Source: Macrotrachela quadricornifera
Lineage: Eukaryota; Rotifera; Eurotatoria; Philodinida; Philodinidae
DNA: 64,000 nt
Assembly: GCA_022393335.1 (NCBI GenBank)
Contig: JAJEKB010020950.1
Location: 408,509-472,508, forward strand
Direction of reading: 5' to 3'
Numbering within the stretch: the stretch's first letter is position 1; each line of letters starts with the position of its first letter. Positions 53,966 to 64,000 of the stretch are shown in pieces. The notes beneath the pieces are model-generated. The model saw nothing but the letters and a program-made list of their open reading frames with translations, searched no databases and was not told the DNA's origin. The position numbers and the translations under genes were made by a program.

Positions 53966-54137
53966 ATTCGTTCTTTCACTTTCAACTTCCACACTTTCAT
54001 TATATTTGCTTCCCCATGATGATGTTATATTCGAGCGTATCTTTAGTGAATTGCTCGCGTCGAGCACTGCTAATACTGGCGAATGTTCACTTGACTTTGA
54101 TCAATATTGGCGAACTTTTGGATCCCCCATGTATCGG

Positions 54138-54364
54138 GTGGATCATAACGAATGGCCGCGTTTTGCATTTCGTTTTTTCATCACTCAATACGCTTCATTA
54201 AAAAAAACGAAATATACCAAAAGATGCGGCATTAAAAGCTATATAGTTTGCCTAAAATAGCTTTTCTTACAGTTGCATCTTTTGGTATATTTCGTTTTTT
54301 TTAATGAATCGTATTAAGTGATGAAAAAATGAAATGCAAAACGTAGCCATTCATTATGGTCCAC
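54138..54364. mobile_element. Palindromic MITE, family A-related
   Basis: GTGGATCATAACGAATGGC at the left is the inverse of the right end GCCATTCATTATGGTCCAC. The arms, which continue for about 95 bases (TTTTGCATTTCG..., CGAAATATACCAAAAGATGC), meet around a short spacer. The termini resemble those of 4634-5418. Confidence 0.8.
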
Positions 54365-54577
54365 TTGATATATACTGTTTAATTTCTTCTTATTGACAGT
54401 TTCCTTTTTCTTTCAGTTTTATTTTTTACATGTGGGAAAAAATCATAACATAATCGCTGATTCTATGTTTTTCTTGAAATGTCACCGATATTGACAAATA
54501 AAATATTGTATTGTAAACGATTTCTACCACCATACATACAATTTACGACTAATAAACTTCAACAAACAATCATTACG

Positions 54578-54850
54578 TTACATTTGTACGTCGAACGTTT
54601 TTTTGTCAAGATGATTTTTGCAATGGTGTTCGTTGCCAAAACACAAAGATGTCAAATAACGTATATTTTTAATGTTTCTTAACAAAAGTGATTTTATTAT
54701 AGGTATCAAATCGATAAGCCATGTACCTATTGCTAGATGTTGTAATTGAGGACATAAAGCACATAATAATTCAAGTTTCTCCAAAGAATAGTCTCCTTTC
54801 AAAATGATATTTTTAATAGTAATTACATTATTTCAGAAAATCGGGTACAT
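54578..54850 (-). pseudogene. F-box/LRR-like C-terminal fragment
   Basis: An open minus-strand reading contains KGDYSLEKLELLCALCPQLQ, HLAIGTW, LIPIIKSLLLRN and YLTSLCF. In my judgement this resembles the conserved C-terminal segment of rotifer F-box-like proteins (CPQL ... L..II..LL ... CF). There is no start codon, F-box or upstream LRR in view. It is probably a relic or an isolated exon. Confidence 0.5.
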
Positions 54851-55223
54851 GTGTACTCACTCACTGCAGGTCACTTTTGTTGTTCCGTCACTTGCACGAG
54901 GCAAACGCAAAAGAAAAATCATTTTTTTGTTGTATATCCTTCGTATAGTGTCGTGCAGATAGAGAACGAATGAATTTTCTCTTCGCTTCTGTACATTCGA
55001 GTGACAGAACGACAAAAGTGACTCGCAGTGAGTTAGTGAATGTGTCGCTATTATTTCTTCCATCCCTTTATCTTTTGTTCCCAGCGAGATATACGTGAAT
55101 TGTTTCGCGAGAGAAAGTACGTCTGTGTCATTATGTGTATTGAGGTCAAAGTTCACGAAAAATCGAAAAACGATCATTCGAAAAAGTTCAGATTGACTGT
55201 CAGTTGTATTGTTTCATTTCAAC

Positions 55224-57960
55224 ATGCTACTCAATATTCTACTTTTTCTTCTCTCTTTTTTGCATTCACATGCTCGACGTGTACCAGGTAATTTACAGCT
55301 TTCTAACCAGGAACTAGAATTATAATTACAAAAAAAAGTTTCATTAGTTGGTTGGAAAAATTTACATATTTGGCTAGTATTCATGTGATATGTTTTATAA
55401 GATAAAATGATTGAAAGAGATTATCGAATATGTCATTTTTTCATGATTTTATTTTTCTAACATTATCTTTTTATTATGTGAGTAGTATTCTTAAATTCAG
55501 TTTGATGGTTTTTGTTATGTTTTTATCAAGAAATATTAAAACTGATGCTAAATTTCTTATGGAAATAAACGGAACTTCGCTTTATCTTATGTATCTTTTG
55601 CTGAATAGGTTTTCTTTATTATTCAGAAAATGACGACTTGCAGAAAACAAAGAATTTTTTAAAATGAAAATGGCATGTTAGAAGCACTATTCGAGATGCC
55701 CTTAGTTCCATTTATGAGAAAAACTTGCTTTTTACAAAAGTTGTTGATGATGAAGGTAATTTGATGTGTAGAATTCTACTGGCCATTTCAAAATAAAAGG
55801 CGGATGGATACTTTTTGAATAACTTTTGATCGGAACAAGATAGAGAGCTACGGTTTTCACCGTTGGAAAGAGTAGATGAAAACGCATCGATTCATATAAA
55901 ATTGTTGAGACTTATTTCATAAATAAATAGTGATCTATGGCCATCGTGGAAGAACAGACGGTTGCTCTATGAAGATAAAAGAAATCTTAAAGTTTAACGA
56001 GTGAATTAGAGTCGGGGGCTGACCAGCTACAAAACTATATCCAAGACTTGATTAAAAACTTCAGTGCTTTCGAAGTTCTCGGTACGATATCCGACAATTC
56101 GAGTCTATTTTGCCAGTAATTTCTATGAAAAACTCCAGTTTTTTTAATTTTTTTCACTTTTTGCTAGAAAAATTAGACCTGTTTTTATAAGTTTTTTTAT
56201 ACAATTATTGCAAGAAGTTTCAAAAGTCCTAGTTAGAAGTCATTTGTTTATATCATTTGATGCATTTTCATCTGCTCTTTCCAACGGTGAAAACCGTAGC
56301 TCTCTATCTTGTTCCTATCAAAAGTTATTCAAAAAATACCCATCCGCCTTTTATTTTGAAATGGCCAGTAGTATCATCTTAGCCTTCATATGAAATGTGT
56401 TAAATTGTGAAAAGATTTATTTCGTGTCAAAATCAAGACTTTTTGAAGTTTCTACATCATATGAGAAGTAAAATGGATAAGTCAATTTAACTGAAAGTCA
56501 ATCCTTTTTGACTTGCTTCGCTCCAATTTGGATTATTTTGAACAACTTATTTTTATTTGAGACTTAGCAAGGAAAAGTGACTCAGATCAAAAATAATTCT
56601 TGCACGATTTTTATACATTTAAAATTTCTAATATATTACTATCAATAAGAGAAGAAGAGCATGCAAACACTTTAGTAGTAACAGATAAGATCTTTAATGA
56701 GTTCAGTTCTAAAATCAATTTACAACAATTCCGGAGTATTTTCTTAGTAACAAATGCAATTATTGAGAAAGTGCATCAATGAATCTTTGTTCTCTCTTCT
56801 TTCAAAGTTCTTCAAATAATCTGTCATCTATCTTGAAATAGATGAATAATTGAAGAAATGAGAAAACTTTACTTTAGATGACTCTAATAATGAAAATTTT
56901 TAAAAAGAATTTTCTTTGGAAGAATATGAGACTTGTGTCAGGAGATGCTTTTTCTTATAGAATATAAATCACAAATGAATCATATGGTTTAACTAGTAAT
57001 TCATCATTCGATGAGTTGCTAAATGATATTGAATGAAAAGTTTCTCCTATCTCTTTGCACTCTACGTTGTCTTACATTTCAATAATGTACTTAATTGTAG
57101 ACGAGGAGCGATGGAATATCAAATATATGTCAAATACAAATGGTGGTGAATTTGATCGAGTCATTATTGGCTATGATTTTGATATAGAATCATTTGAAGA
57201 GAAAAGTGAGTGTCATTATTTTCATATGTGCTCATCATACTATTGTTTACATTATTTTAGTACCATTTAATGTATGCGATAGGCAAAACATACTTAACGA
57301 TGTGAGGGCATTACATAATGTTTCTGGCTATGTATTTTGCACTATGGGTAAGAAAGGCATCAAACAACTATGTCCACCAGGTACTGAAGTATCATTTAAA
57401 ATGGGTGGATGTGTTAACAAAACAAGTAAATGAAAAAGAAAATCATGTTTTGATTTGAAGTCATTTGTATTGTTTTAGCGAATAAATCAGTATTTCCAAT
57501 TGGATCTCGATGTGCTTCAAAACCTTGTCAAAATGGTGGCATTTGTTTTGATTTTTCGTCGGCTGATGGTTATCTTTGTCAATGTCCTTATCCATATGAA
57601 GGGCTTCACTGTCATCTCCTTGAAAAATCATCTGATGGATCTGGATGTGGTGGTAGTGTAGGAAAAATTACTCCAGGGATGCTGATTTATACATCTGATA
57701 TGGCTCTTGATTACATTTGCTATTGTTACGACTTCAACCATCGACCAGCTACTATAAGTTATGCCTTAAATAACTGTTATACTAATGAATTATTTGCTCC
57801 AAAATGTCAAGGAAAACATCCTGTTGGTGCATTACCATTTACTAATAAAGGATTTTATATTTGTCCAAGGATTCCGAAGTATGTGGTTATTAGGTCATGC
57901 GCCTTACATCATGTGTGGAATGACACTAAAAAAGAATGTGTACATGAAAAGAATCATTGA
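55224..57960 (+). CDS. Secreted chitin-binding / EGF-like protein, 271 aa (4 exons)
   Basis: Exons are 55224-55287, 57101-57205, 57261-57425 and 57479-57960, all joined in phase 1 with GT/AG borders. The sum is 816 bases. Exon 1 is a signal peptide (MLLNILLFLLSFLHSHA) ending before RRVP. Exon 3 carries a peritrophin-A (CBM14)-like module (FNVCDR ... GYVFCTMGKKG ... QLCPPGTEVSF ... GGCVNKT). Exon 4 holds an EGF-like domain (CASKPCQNGGICFDF ... YLCQCPYPYEGLHC), a Cys-containing spacer and a second CBM14-like module (KCQGKHPVGA ... GFYICP ... RSCALHHVWNDTKKECV). By family it should bind chitin outside the cell, for example in jaws or integument. The large first intron contains a foldback element. 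AATAAA at 58119 may serve polyadenylation. The exon 1 link rests on phase and signal-peptide logic only. Confidence 0.78.
55777..56370. repeat. Foldback element in intron 1 of the chitin-binding gene
   Basis: Arms of about 110-120 bases (TACTGGCCATTTCAAAATAA, GCTACGGTTTTCACCGTTGG) are nearly identical inverted copies separated by about 370 bases. Confidence 0.85.
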
Positions 57961-58118
57961 AACGATTTTTTTTGTATTTTATATATATGACAGCAGGGGC
58001 AAAAAGAAAGAGAAAAAATCTTAGCTGATATATTGCTAGAGCAGGGGTAAAAAAAGGGAAAAATCTTAGGCTACATGTTACTAGAATTAATCTTTGGAAA
58101 ATAATCTCAACTTAAATG

Positions 58119-58124
58119 AATAAA
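58119..58124 (+). terminator. Candidate polyadenylation signal of the chitin-binding gene
   Basis: A canonical AATAAA lies about 160 bases after the stop codon. Confidence 0.4.
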
Positions 58125-58679
58125 GAAAATCGGCTTGAAAAAATTGCTATACATATCAACATTCATTTTGTTTAGACTGAGACTGTTTTCCAAAGACTAG
58201 TTGTAGTAACTTGTCAACTAAGATTTTTTCCCTATTTTTGTTGCTCCAATTTTTCTAAATCGTTTTTATTCAAAACAAAATTTTCCCCTGTATCCTTTTT
58301 TTTTGATTTCCAATAAATATTTGATCACCTGACACAAATTGGTTTTATGAATAAACATCAAATTTGGATAAATTAAGAGAAATTATTTTTTTAATCGAAT
58401 ATCTCTAAAAATTTCAGATAAAAATTAAAATAATATAAAAGAGTTTCATTTTTGATGAATCGTACAGATATTTTTCGTGATAAATCGACTATATAACAAT
58501 GTTTTGATACTTTACATTAAAAAAAATCGTTGCATTGTATAAATAAATTTTGAACATTTAAATAAAGTTTCTATTCAATTTAGTGACAAGGCGCGTAAAA
58601 CAAATATTCATCTCAGAAAAAAATTTATCTGTTTTTACGAAAAAGCGCCTGGTTTTTAAAAATAAACAAAGTATCTGAA

Positions 58680-59743
58680 ATGAGACACTCCCCAACATGT
58701 CCTATTGTATCATTATGTATATGTCAAGATTGTTTCTATGGTACAAGATGTCAATTTACTACACAAGGTTTTATTTTATCACTTGATTATATTCTTGGTT
58801 ACCATATTAAACCAAATGTTTCATTTTCTGAACAATCTATAATTGTCAAAATGAGTACAGTTATTATAATAATTATGTTTGTTTTTGAATTAATCAGTGG
58901 AGTTTTATCAATATTAACATTTCGTACAAAGAAAACAAGAGATGTTGGTCGTGGTTTCTATTTATTTGTTTCTGCATGGATTTCTATATTAATAATAATT
59001 ATTTTATTAATCAAATTTTGTCAATTAATTTCATTTCAAATGGGAATAGTTACAAATTCAACATTATTTACTATAAATTGTATTTTATTAGATATGATTC
59101 TTAAAGTTCTTATAGCTTCAAATGATTGACTGGCTGGATGTGTTTCAATTGAACGAATAGTTACTCTTATCAAAAGTGTCAATTTTAATAAAGTTAAAAG
59201 CAAGAAATTGGCTAAATGGATATATTTAACTGTTATTATTGTGATCATTCTTACTCATCTTCATGATCCTCTTAATCGTCATGTTATTAATGATAATGAT
59301 ATTGATGAAGAACGTACTTGGTATTTAGTAAAATATTCTCCTTCAATTGATATCTTTAATTCATTTATTACTCTCTTTTATTTTCTTATTCCTTTTGCAA
59401 TTAATTCATGTTCAATAATAATTGTTGTAATATTAATAGCTCGATCTCGTTAATTATTCAACCAAGTTTATCTTTTATCGAACATTTTAAATCACAATTC
59501 AAAGAACATAAATATCATTTTATTGTATCATGTGCTTTGATATTATTATCATTACCACGTCTTATTATATCATTTATAAGTGGTTGTATGAAATCACCAA
59601 GTAATTCATGGTTTTTTTTTGCTTATTTTGTTTCATTTTTACCATCAATGACGATATTTTTTGTGTATGTATTACCATCAAAAACTCATAAAGAAGAATT
59701 TAAAACTGTTGTTCAAAAAACAATTCGACAATTTCGTAACTGA
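58680..59743 (+). pseudogene. EGF-fringed seven-transmembrane receptor, pseudogene
   Basis: The reading starts within an EGF-like tail (CPIVSLCICQDCFYGTRCQF), then GFILSLDYILGYHI. Seven hydrophobic segments follow: VKMSTVIIIIMFVFELISGV, FYLFVSAWISILIIIILLI, TLFTINCILLDMILKVLI, WIYLTVIIVIILTHL, FITLFYFLIPFAINSCSIII, FIVSCALILLSLPRLIISFI and FFFAYFVSFLPSMTIFFVYV. A TGA at 59127 breaks the frame after TM3 (ASND|LAGCVSIERIV, where the stop sits just before the conserved ER motif). A one-base shift near 59450 breaks it again before TM6. The C-tail is basic. The 5' ectodomain is missing. The family is expanded in bdelloids as putative rhodopsin-class orphan receptors; that is recall, not a search. 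Confidence 0.85.
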
Positions 59744-60933
59744 ATATAATTGCTTCTCTCAAAAAACATTCGCTTTATTTATAATATTTTATTTTATTTT
59801 ATCTACGGTTGATCAAAACTTCTTTCATTATAAAATAAAAATATAAGAAAATATATTATTTTTATTTTACCGAGAGTTAATGATGTCCAAAGAACAACAA
59901 GAGCATATTTATGATGGTGTAAATATTTTATTATCGTAGTCCAATCCAGAGATGTTGATGAGATATTTTTATTGTTAAACTATTTAACAAAAAATTCTTT
60001 ATTTTATTAACAATTTTCTTCTCTTGATAAATTTTGAAACTAAGATTTTTATAAATAGAGTTTGCTCACCAAGATAGACAGACCAATGATTCGATACATT
60101 ATTTCGTGATTCCGAGATATTTAATCAAGTATAAGCACCACAGAATAATTAAATGCATCCCGCAACGCTCGCTACTACTAGACAAGTGCTACTTAATCGT
60201 CATTGATTGGCAACTAGCAATTAATACTACTTACTGCTCACTGAGAATTTAATAATAGCGCGACTCTCCCAGTGACAAATGTGTCTAAACTCACTTCTAA
60301 CCGTTTATTGTCTATATGAATCCTTCTTCCTACGTGACCACGAAAGGCAAAATTTTTGCGTTCAGATGGGATTTTGTTATAATCCGCGCCCAGACGCTTT
60401 TCTCAAATAAGTTGTGTCTAGATGCGAAAAATGTTTCATCTGGGTTGTGTCTGGATATGTTCATCCTTTGTGTTTCGAATGCACATCAACCACGGTTCGG
60501 ACACATTCGAATGCAAGAAATATCTATATGGATAGCAGCAAATAATACTGGATAAGACTCGACAGACATTTCGGATGCACATAACTACGAAAAATTTCCT
60601 GCCTATAGAGAAACTGTCACGTTGACATTAAAGCAACAAAATTTCATAAAAGTTTTAGATCAGACAACATATCAAGTCGTTAGCAGTTCGTATAATGAAC
60701 AAATATGTTGGTACATGTACAATATTTGAGAACATCAGAATGTGTACAGACTTTTGAAGAATTGATATGATACATCATGTCTGATCTGAAAATGACTTTC
60801 AATGTCTTCGTGTGAGAAGTATGAGAATGACAAAGTACAACACCGAAAAAGAAAAACTCAGATTGGTAAACTATGGTAATGATATATAAATTCTTCAATG
60901 GAACCAGTTTTGCTACTGATCATCTTTTCATCG
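59744..60933. other. Intergenic sequence
   Basis: No gene seen. 60340-60600 contains words such as CGCGCCCAGACGC, GTGTCTAGATGCG and CGGTTCGGACACATTCG, similar in style to 33675-33770 and 47365-47422. These may be decayed copies of one small element. Confidence 0.4.
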
Positions 60934-62125
60934 TTACGTCAATAAAGTTGTTTCGTTCAATTGGCCATTCTTCAATTTATTTTCTGTTTCATCGATACAC
61001 TGTTTTATTTCTTTAATTCGTTCGTGTTCCGGAACATAAGTGGCTTCATAAATTCGCATTGCTCTACTGAAATAGTCGAATGCTTGTGAATAATTTTTCA
61101 TATCAAATTAATTCTACCCAGTGTTTGTAAAGAGAATGCAACAGTCGGATGTTGAGATGATTGAAGTTCCGATTGTATATCCAATACTTTATTTCGATAT
61201 TTTAATGCCTCTTCAAATACACCTAGATTGTAGTATAAATTACTAATATGTTCTAAACATTTGGCTGTAGCTTTTCGTTCAGATGGCATGTAACTCTCAA
61301 ATATTGTTAGTGCTTCATGATAGAATCCAAAGGCTTGAGTTCTGTCCTTTTCACTATATACCCATGTAAAACAATTAGGGAAAAAATCAGATTAAAATCG
61401 ATGGAAAATGGTTAAAAATCGATTGAAATCATACGCTTTTAATCGATTTTTCATCGATTTTCAATCGATTTTTAATCAAATAATCTAAAAAAAGTAGATT
61501 TTCATTGATTATTTCATCTATTTTCGATTATAATCGGTTAAAAGCGGTCACAAAACATCGATTTTAATTGATTTCTTTACCAACTTTAAATCGATTATAA
61601 TCGGTTTTTTTACCAACTTTTAATCGATTAAAACCGTATGATTTCCATCGATTTTTAATAATTTTTCAATCGATTTTCATCAAAAAACATTTGATTTTTC
61701 TGTTAAATTTTTTTACATGGGTATATCACCAATAGTTTCAAGTGTATGTCCGATTCTAGAATGTTTGTCCGGTAGATTTTCCCGTTGTCGTGCTAACGTT
61801 TTGAGGCAGAAATCCATAGCTTTATCAAATTGACCATTTCTTTTAAATATGTCAACAATTCGGTTGAGATCTTGAATAAGATAAGTATGTTCACTAGGTA
61901 GTACTTTTTCATTCATTTCATATGCTTGGTGATAGAATTCAAGTGCACGATCGAAAGTGAATTGAACTTCGTATACCAAACCAACATTAGTTAAACATCG
62001 AGCAATTGAATGGTGTTGTTCGGACAGCACACGTTTATACATTTCAAGAGCTGTTGTGAAAATAATCCAATGCATTATCATAGTCTTTCTTGTCTAGAAA
62101 CACCACCAGTATTCATTATTGTTTT
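60934..62125 (-). pseudogene. TPR (kinesin-light-chain-type) repeat protein, pseudogene
   Basis: Reading down the minus strand, about five 42-residue TPR units follow each other: ALEMYKRVLSEQHHSIARC, ALEFYHQAYEMNEKVLPSEH, AMDFCLKTLARQRENLPDKH, AFGFYHEALTIFESYMPSER, ALKYRNKVLDIQSELQSSQH and AFDYFSRAMRIYEATYVPEH. The C-terminus ends KNGQLNETTLLT. A MITE (61361-61721) is inserted after HTLETIGDI. One-base shifts occur near 62050 (HNSS stop, resumes TALEMYK) and near 61102 (GRINL, resumes MKNYSQ). The 5' end is lost in satellite DNA. The intact family acts as a protein-binding scaffold. This copy cannot make a full product. Confidence 0.85.
61361..61721. mobile_element. MITE of AATCGATTTT repeats with TA target duplication
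   Basis: The ends are CCCATGTAAAA and the inverse TTTTACATGGG, flanked by TA on both sides in a TATATA context. The interior is made almost entirely of AATCGATTTT(T/C)AATCGATT-like units in both orientations. Removing the element and one TA restores the TPR frame (IGDI|YSEKDR). Confidence 0.85.
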
Positions 62126-62129
62126 TGTT

Positions 62130-62482
62130 TTACTTAGATGATCACACGTTAGGGAAGTTAGCGGCAGATTCGAGTAAAATCGGGAAACATTCGCCCGCAA
62201 AGCTGTGTCAAAAACCACGACCACTGTGCCTTGTAAAGCGTCGAATATACCACACTTCCCCATAATTTTAAAACCCACGAAACCAAAATCAAGCACTAAA
62301 AAAATTTCAAATACACCATTTTCAAGCTATATTTTAGCTAAAAACACGCCTATTAGTAGCGGATATTCACCTACAAAGCTGTGTCAATAAAAATATTAGG
62401 TGTGTCTAGCACAACTCAACGAGATCTATCAAGCCCACACCACTCTAAAAATCATATAACGCAAAACCACCAAAAACAACCA
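62130..62482. repeat. Satellite-like ~165-bp repeat, first part
   Basis: A unit containing AAAGCTGTGTCAA followed by GTGTGTCT(A/T)(A/G)C-CAACTC recurs at about 62203 and 62379. Two further units lie beyond the hAT insertion. Confidence 0.65.
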
Positions 62483-62490
62483 TCCAGGAA

Positions 62491-63219
62491 CAGGGGCGTA
62501 GCCAGGATTTTTAGACCAATGGGCAAACTTCTCATATGTCAAAAAAAACTATGGGCAAAATGGGCAAATTTTTTTGAGATGGGCCAAAACTATTTTCCTG
62601 CAAAAATTTATTGATAAGTAAAAAATCAAATAATGAAATGTAGCTCTTTTAACAACAAAAAATAATGAAATGTGGTTCTTTTAATATTACAAAAGAATGA
62701 AATATAGTTCTAATATCACAAAAAAATGAAAAATTGTAGTTAAATAAAGTACTGTGTCGTTTTTCATTCGACATAGCTTAGTGTTTGTATTTTTTTTTAA
62801 ACAGAACAACAGAATAATAAGTGCACAATTGTATATATACATGTTCTTTTTTTTCAATCATAGACGGAAGATGAACTATAACCCATCTCGTCCAGTTTAT
62901 CATCTTGTTTCTTCGTCTGTATCAGTGTTATAAGAGAAGATGAAAGAAAAAAAAGAACAAGTATGCATACATACATACAATTGTGCACTTGTGATTTTAT
63001 TGTTCTGTTTAATTTTTCACAGAAAGAACAACCAAAGAGTGCATGTAATGATTCAGACGGAGGAAAAGAAATACGGATACTATCTAATTCAAAGAGAAAA
63101 GGCAATTCTGAAAAACTAAAATTTCAATGGGCAAAAATTTGCTAAGAAAAATTACAATGGGCAAACCTCAAAATGAAATGGGCAATTGCCCATTTGCCCC
63201 CCTCTTGGCTACGCCCCTG
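62491..63219. mobile_element. hAT MITE with CAGGGGCGTAGCCAGG termini and 8-bp target duplication
   Basis: The left end CAGGGGCGTAGCCAGGATTT and the inverse right end CAGGGGCGTAGCCAAGAGGG match a terminus widely seen in animal hAT elements. The flanks TCCAGGAA (62483-62490 and 63220-63227) are exact. The interior repeats ATGGGCAAA motifs and has an internal ~60-bp foldback (62800-62857 against 62944-63010). It splits the satellite array. Confidence 0.95.
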
Positions 63220-63227
63220 TCCAGGAA

Positions 63228-63600
63228 GCCAAAACGACGAAAATATGCAACTCAAACGCCGTGATATTCGTTAATAAAGCTGTGTCCAAAAAATATATAA
63301 GTGTGTCTTACGCAACTCGCCAACCTCTATCCACTGGTATATAATTGAAATAGTTTTCAACCGAAAAAAACTCTCCTACAGACATATACCGACCCCATTG
63401 ACACGTTCTCACGTGTAATCTATTCTGAGATTCGCTTTGTCGATTGTGTCAAGTATCGAAGTGAGTGTGTCTTACAGAACTCGACGAGTTCTATCGATTG
63501 GTATATGATTCAATTCATTCTGATTCAAGAAAATACTCACGCTTGCCAAATGCCAGTCCCAATCCTCTCAGCTAAAGAATAAGGTATCCTGTCTTTCTAA
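63228..63600. repeat. Satellite-like ~165-bp repeat, second part
   Basis: Units at about 63279 and 63441 carry (G/T)TGTGTC, GTGTGTCTTAC(G/A)(C/G)AACTCG, then CTCTATCxAxTGGTATAT. After subtracting the 737-bp insertion and duplication, the spacing to the upstream unit is about 162 bases, the same as between these two. Confidence 0.65.
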
Positions 63601-63619
63601 AAAAAAGCGTGCCATACAG

Positions 63620-64000
63620 AACTATTAAGGGTTTTAGACAAGATTATGAACCGTTTTAGGTTTCGTTCGTTTATTAATAAACCATCGAAAGGTTTTAGAC
63701 AATTTTAAGAACCATAACATTTGAAATATGGTTGTAGAGATTCAGAAGAGTTTGTTTCATCCTGCACCATTTTTTTTCGTAAAAAACCAGAAAAAGTACA
63801 AAATGGTTCGAAAGATTCAATAGAGTTCTATCTCGCACCAGTTTTTTTCCTAAAGGACCATAACAGATAAACAAATGGTTCTAGAGATTTAGAAGAGTTT
63901 TGTCTCATTTATTTTCGTAAAGATCCATAATAGATAAAAAGCGGTTCTAGAGATTTTAAAAGGTTTCATCCCGCATCATTCATTTTTGTAGAGAACCGTA
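63620..64000. repeat. Tandem ~72-bp repeat running off the window
   Basis: At least four units begin GAACCATAA (or GACCATAA) and contain ATGGTTCTAGAGATT(T)AGAAGAGTTT, a CTCGCACCA word and a T-rich tract with CGTAAAG. Starts are at about 63709, 63784, 63856 and 63922. More degenerate copies start near 63626. Confidence 0.85.

Noticed and set aside
54006..54140. Protein-like stretch (LPHDDVIFERIFSELLASS ... DFDQYW)
   Set aside because: Composition looks coding, and it runs into a MITE at 54138, but I cannot name a family or find neighbouring exons. Left uncalled.

Overview
The window is a strongly AT-rich metazoan nuclear sequence with spliced genes, many introns of only about 50-70 bases, and very heavy loading with small DNA transposons. 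The gene families (an F-box protein with 28-residue leucine-rich repeats, an EGF-fringed seven-transmembrane receptor, FG-GAP/VCBS repeats, kinesin-light-chain-type TPRs, a META-domain protein, a membrane-anchored protein with a Thr-rich stalk and repeated ectodomains) fit a bdelloid rotifer best. That assignment is inference from family content, not a database result.

Layout. 1-11.35 kb: an 11-kb segment bounded by inverted arrays of an approximately 35-bp repeat. It carries a five-exon hAT transposase gene whose only visible lesion is a 156-bp MITE with an exact 8-bp target duplication. 13.0-25.2 kb: a minus-strand five-exon host gene (355 aa, type II membrane protein with two paralogous ectodomains). 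Its introns contain a dead mariner, a gutted MULE, and a complete MULE (20385-23072) with matching termini and an exact 9-bp target duplication. 25.3-33.9 kb: no convincing genes. This stretch holds two large foldback elements and, at 28.7-31.8 kb, a non-coding segment with repeat units containing a hairpin supported by compensatory changes. 34.0-35.8 kb: an intact two-exon purple acid phosphatase gene (minus). 36.5-41.2 kb: three nested transposons, with a GC-rich hAT-type element inside a pogo/Tigger-type element that lies against a truncated mariner. 41.6-43.8 kb: a 12-exon F-box/LRR gene in which ten consecutive 84-bp phase-0 exons each encode one LRR. 46.2 kb: FG-GAP fragment. 49.2 kb: META-domain gene. 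52 kb: broken D-glutamate-cyclase-family (DUF1445) fragment. 52.7-54.4 kb: nested MITEs. 55.2-58.0 kb: a four-exon secreted chitin-binding/EGF protein gene. 58.7-59.7 kb: 7TM receptor pseudogene. 60.9-62.1 kb: TPR pseudogene carrying a MITE. 62.1-64 kb: satellite-like repeats split by a hAT MITE with an exact 8-bp target duplication.

The host genes do not form a pathway. What unifies the window is transposon biology: almost every large intron and gap is explained by nested DNA elements, and several target duplications are exact, which implies recent insertions. The five intact host gene models (membrane protein, phosphatase, F-box/LRR, META, chitin-binding) were assembled by matching splice phases by eye. 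The membrane-protein, phosphatase, F-box/LRR and chitin-binding models sum to whole codons across all exons, and the META gene is a single open exon.
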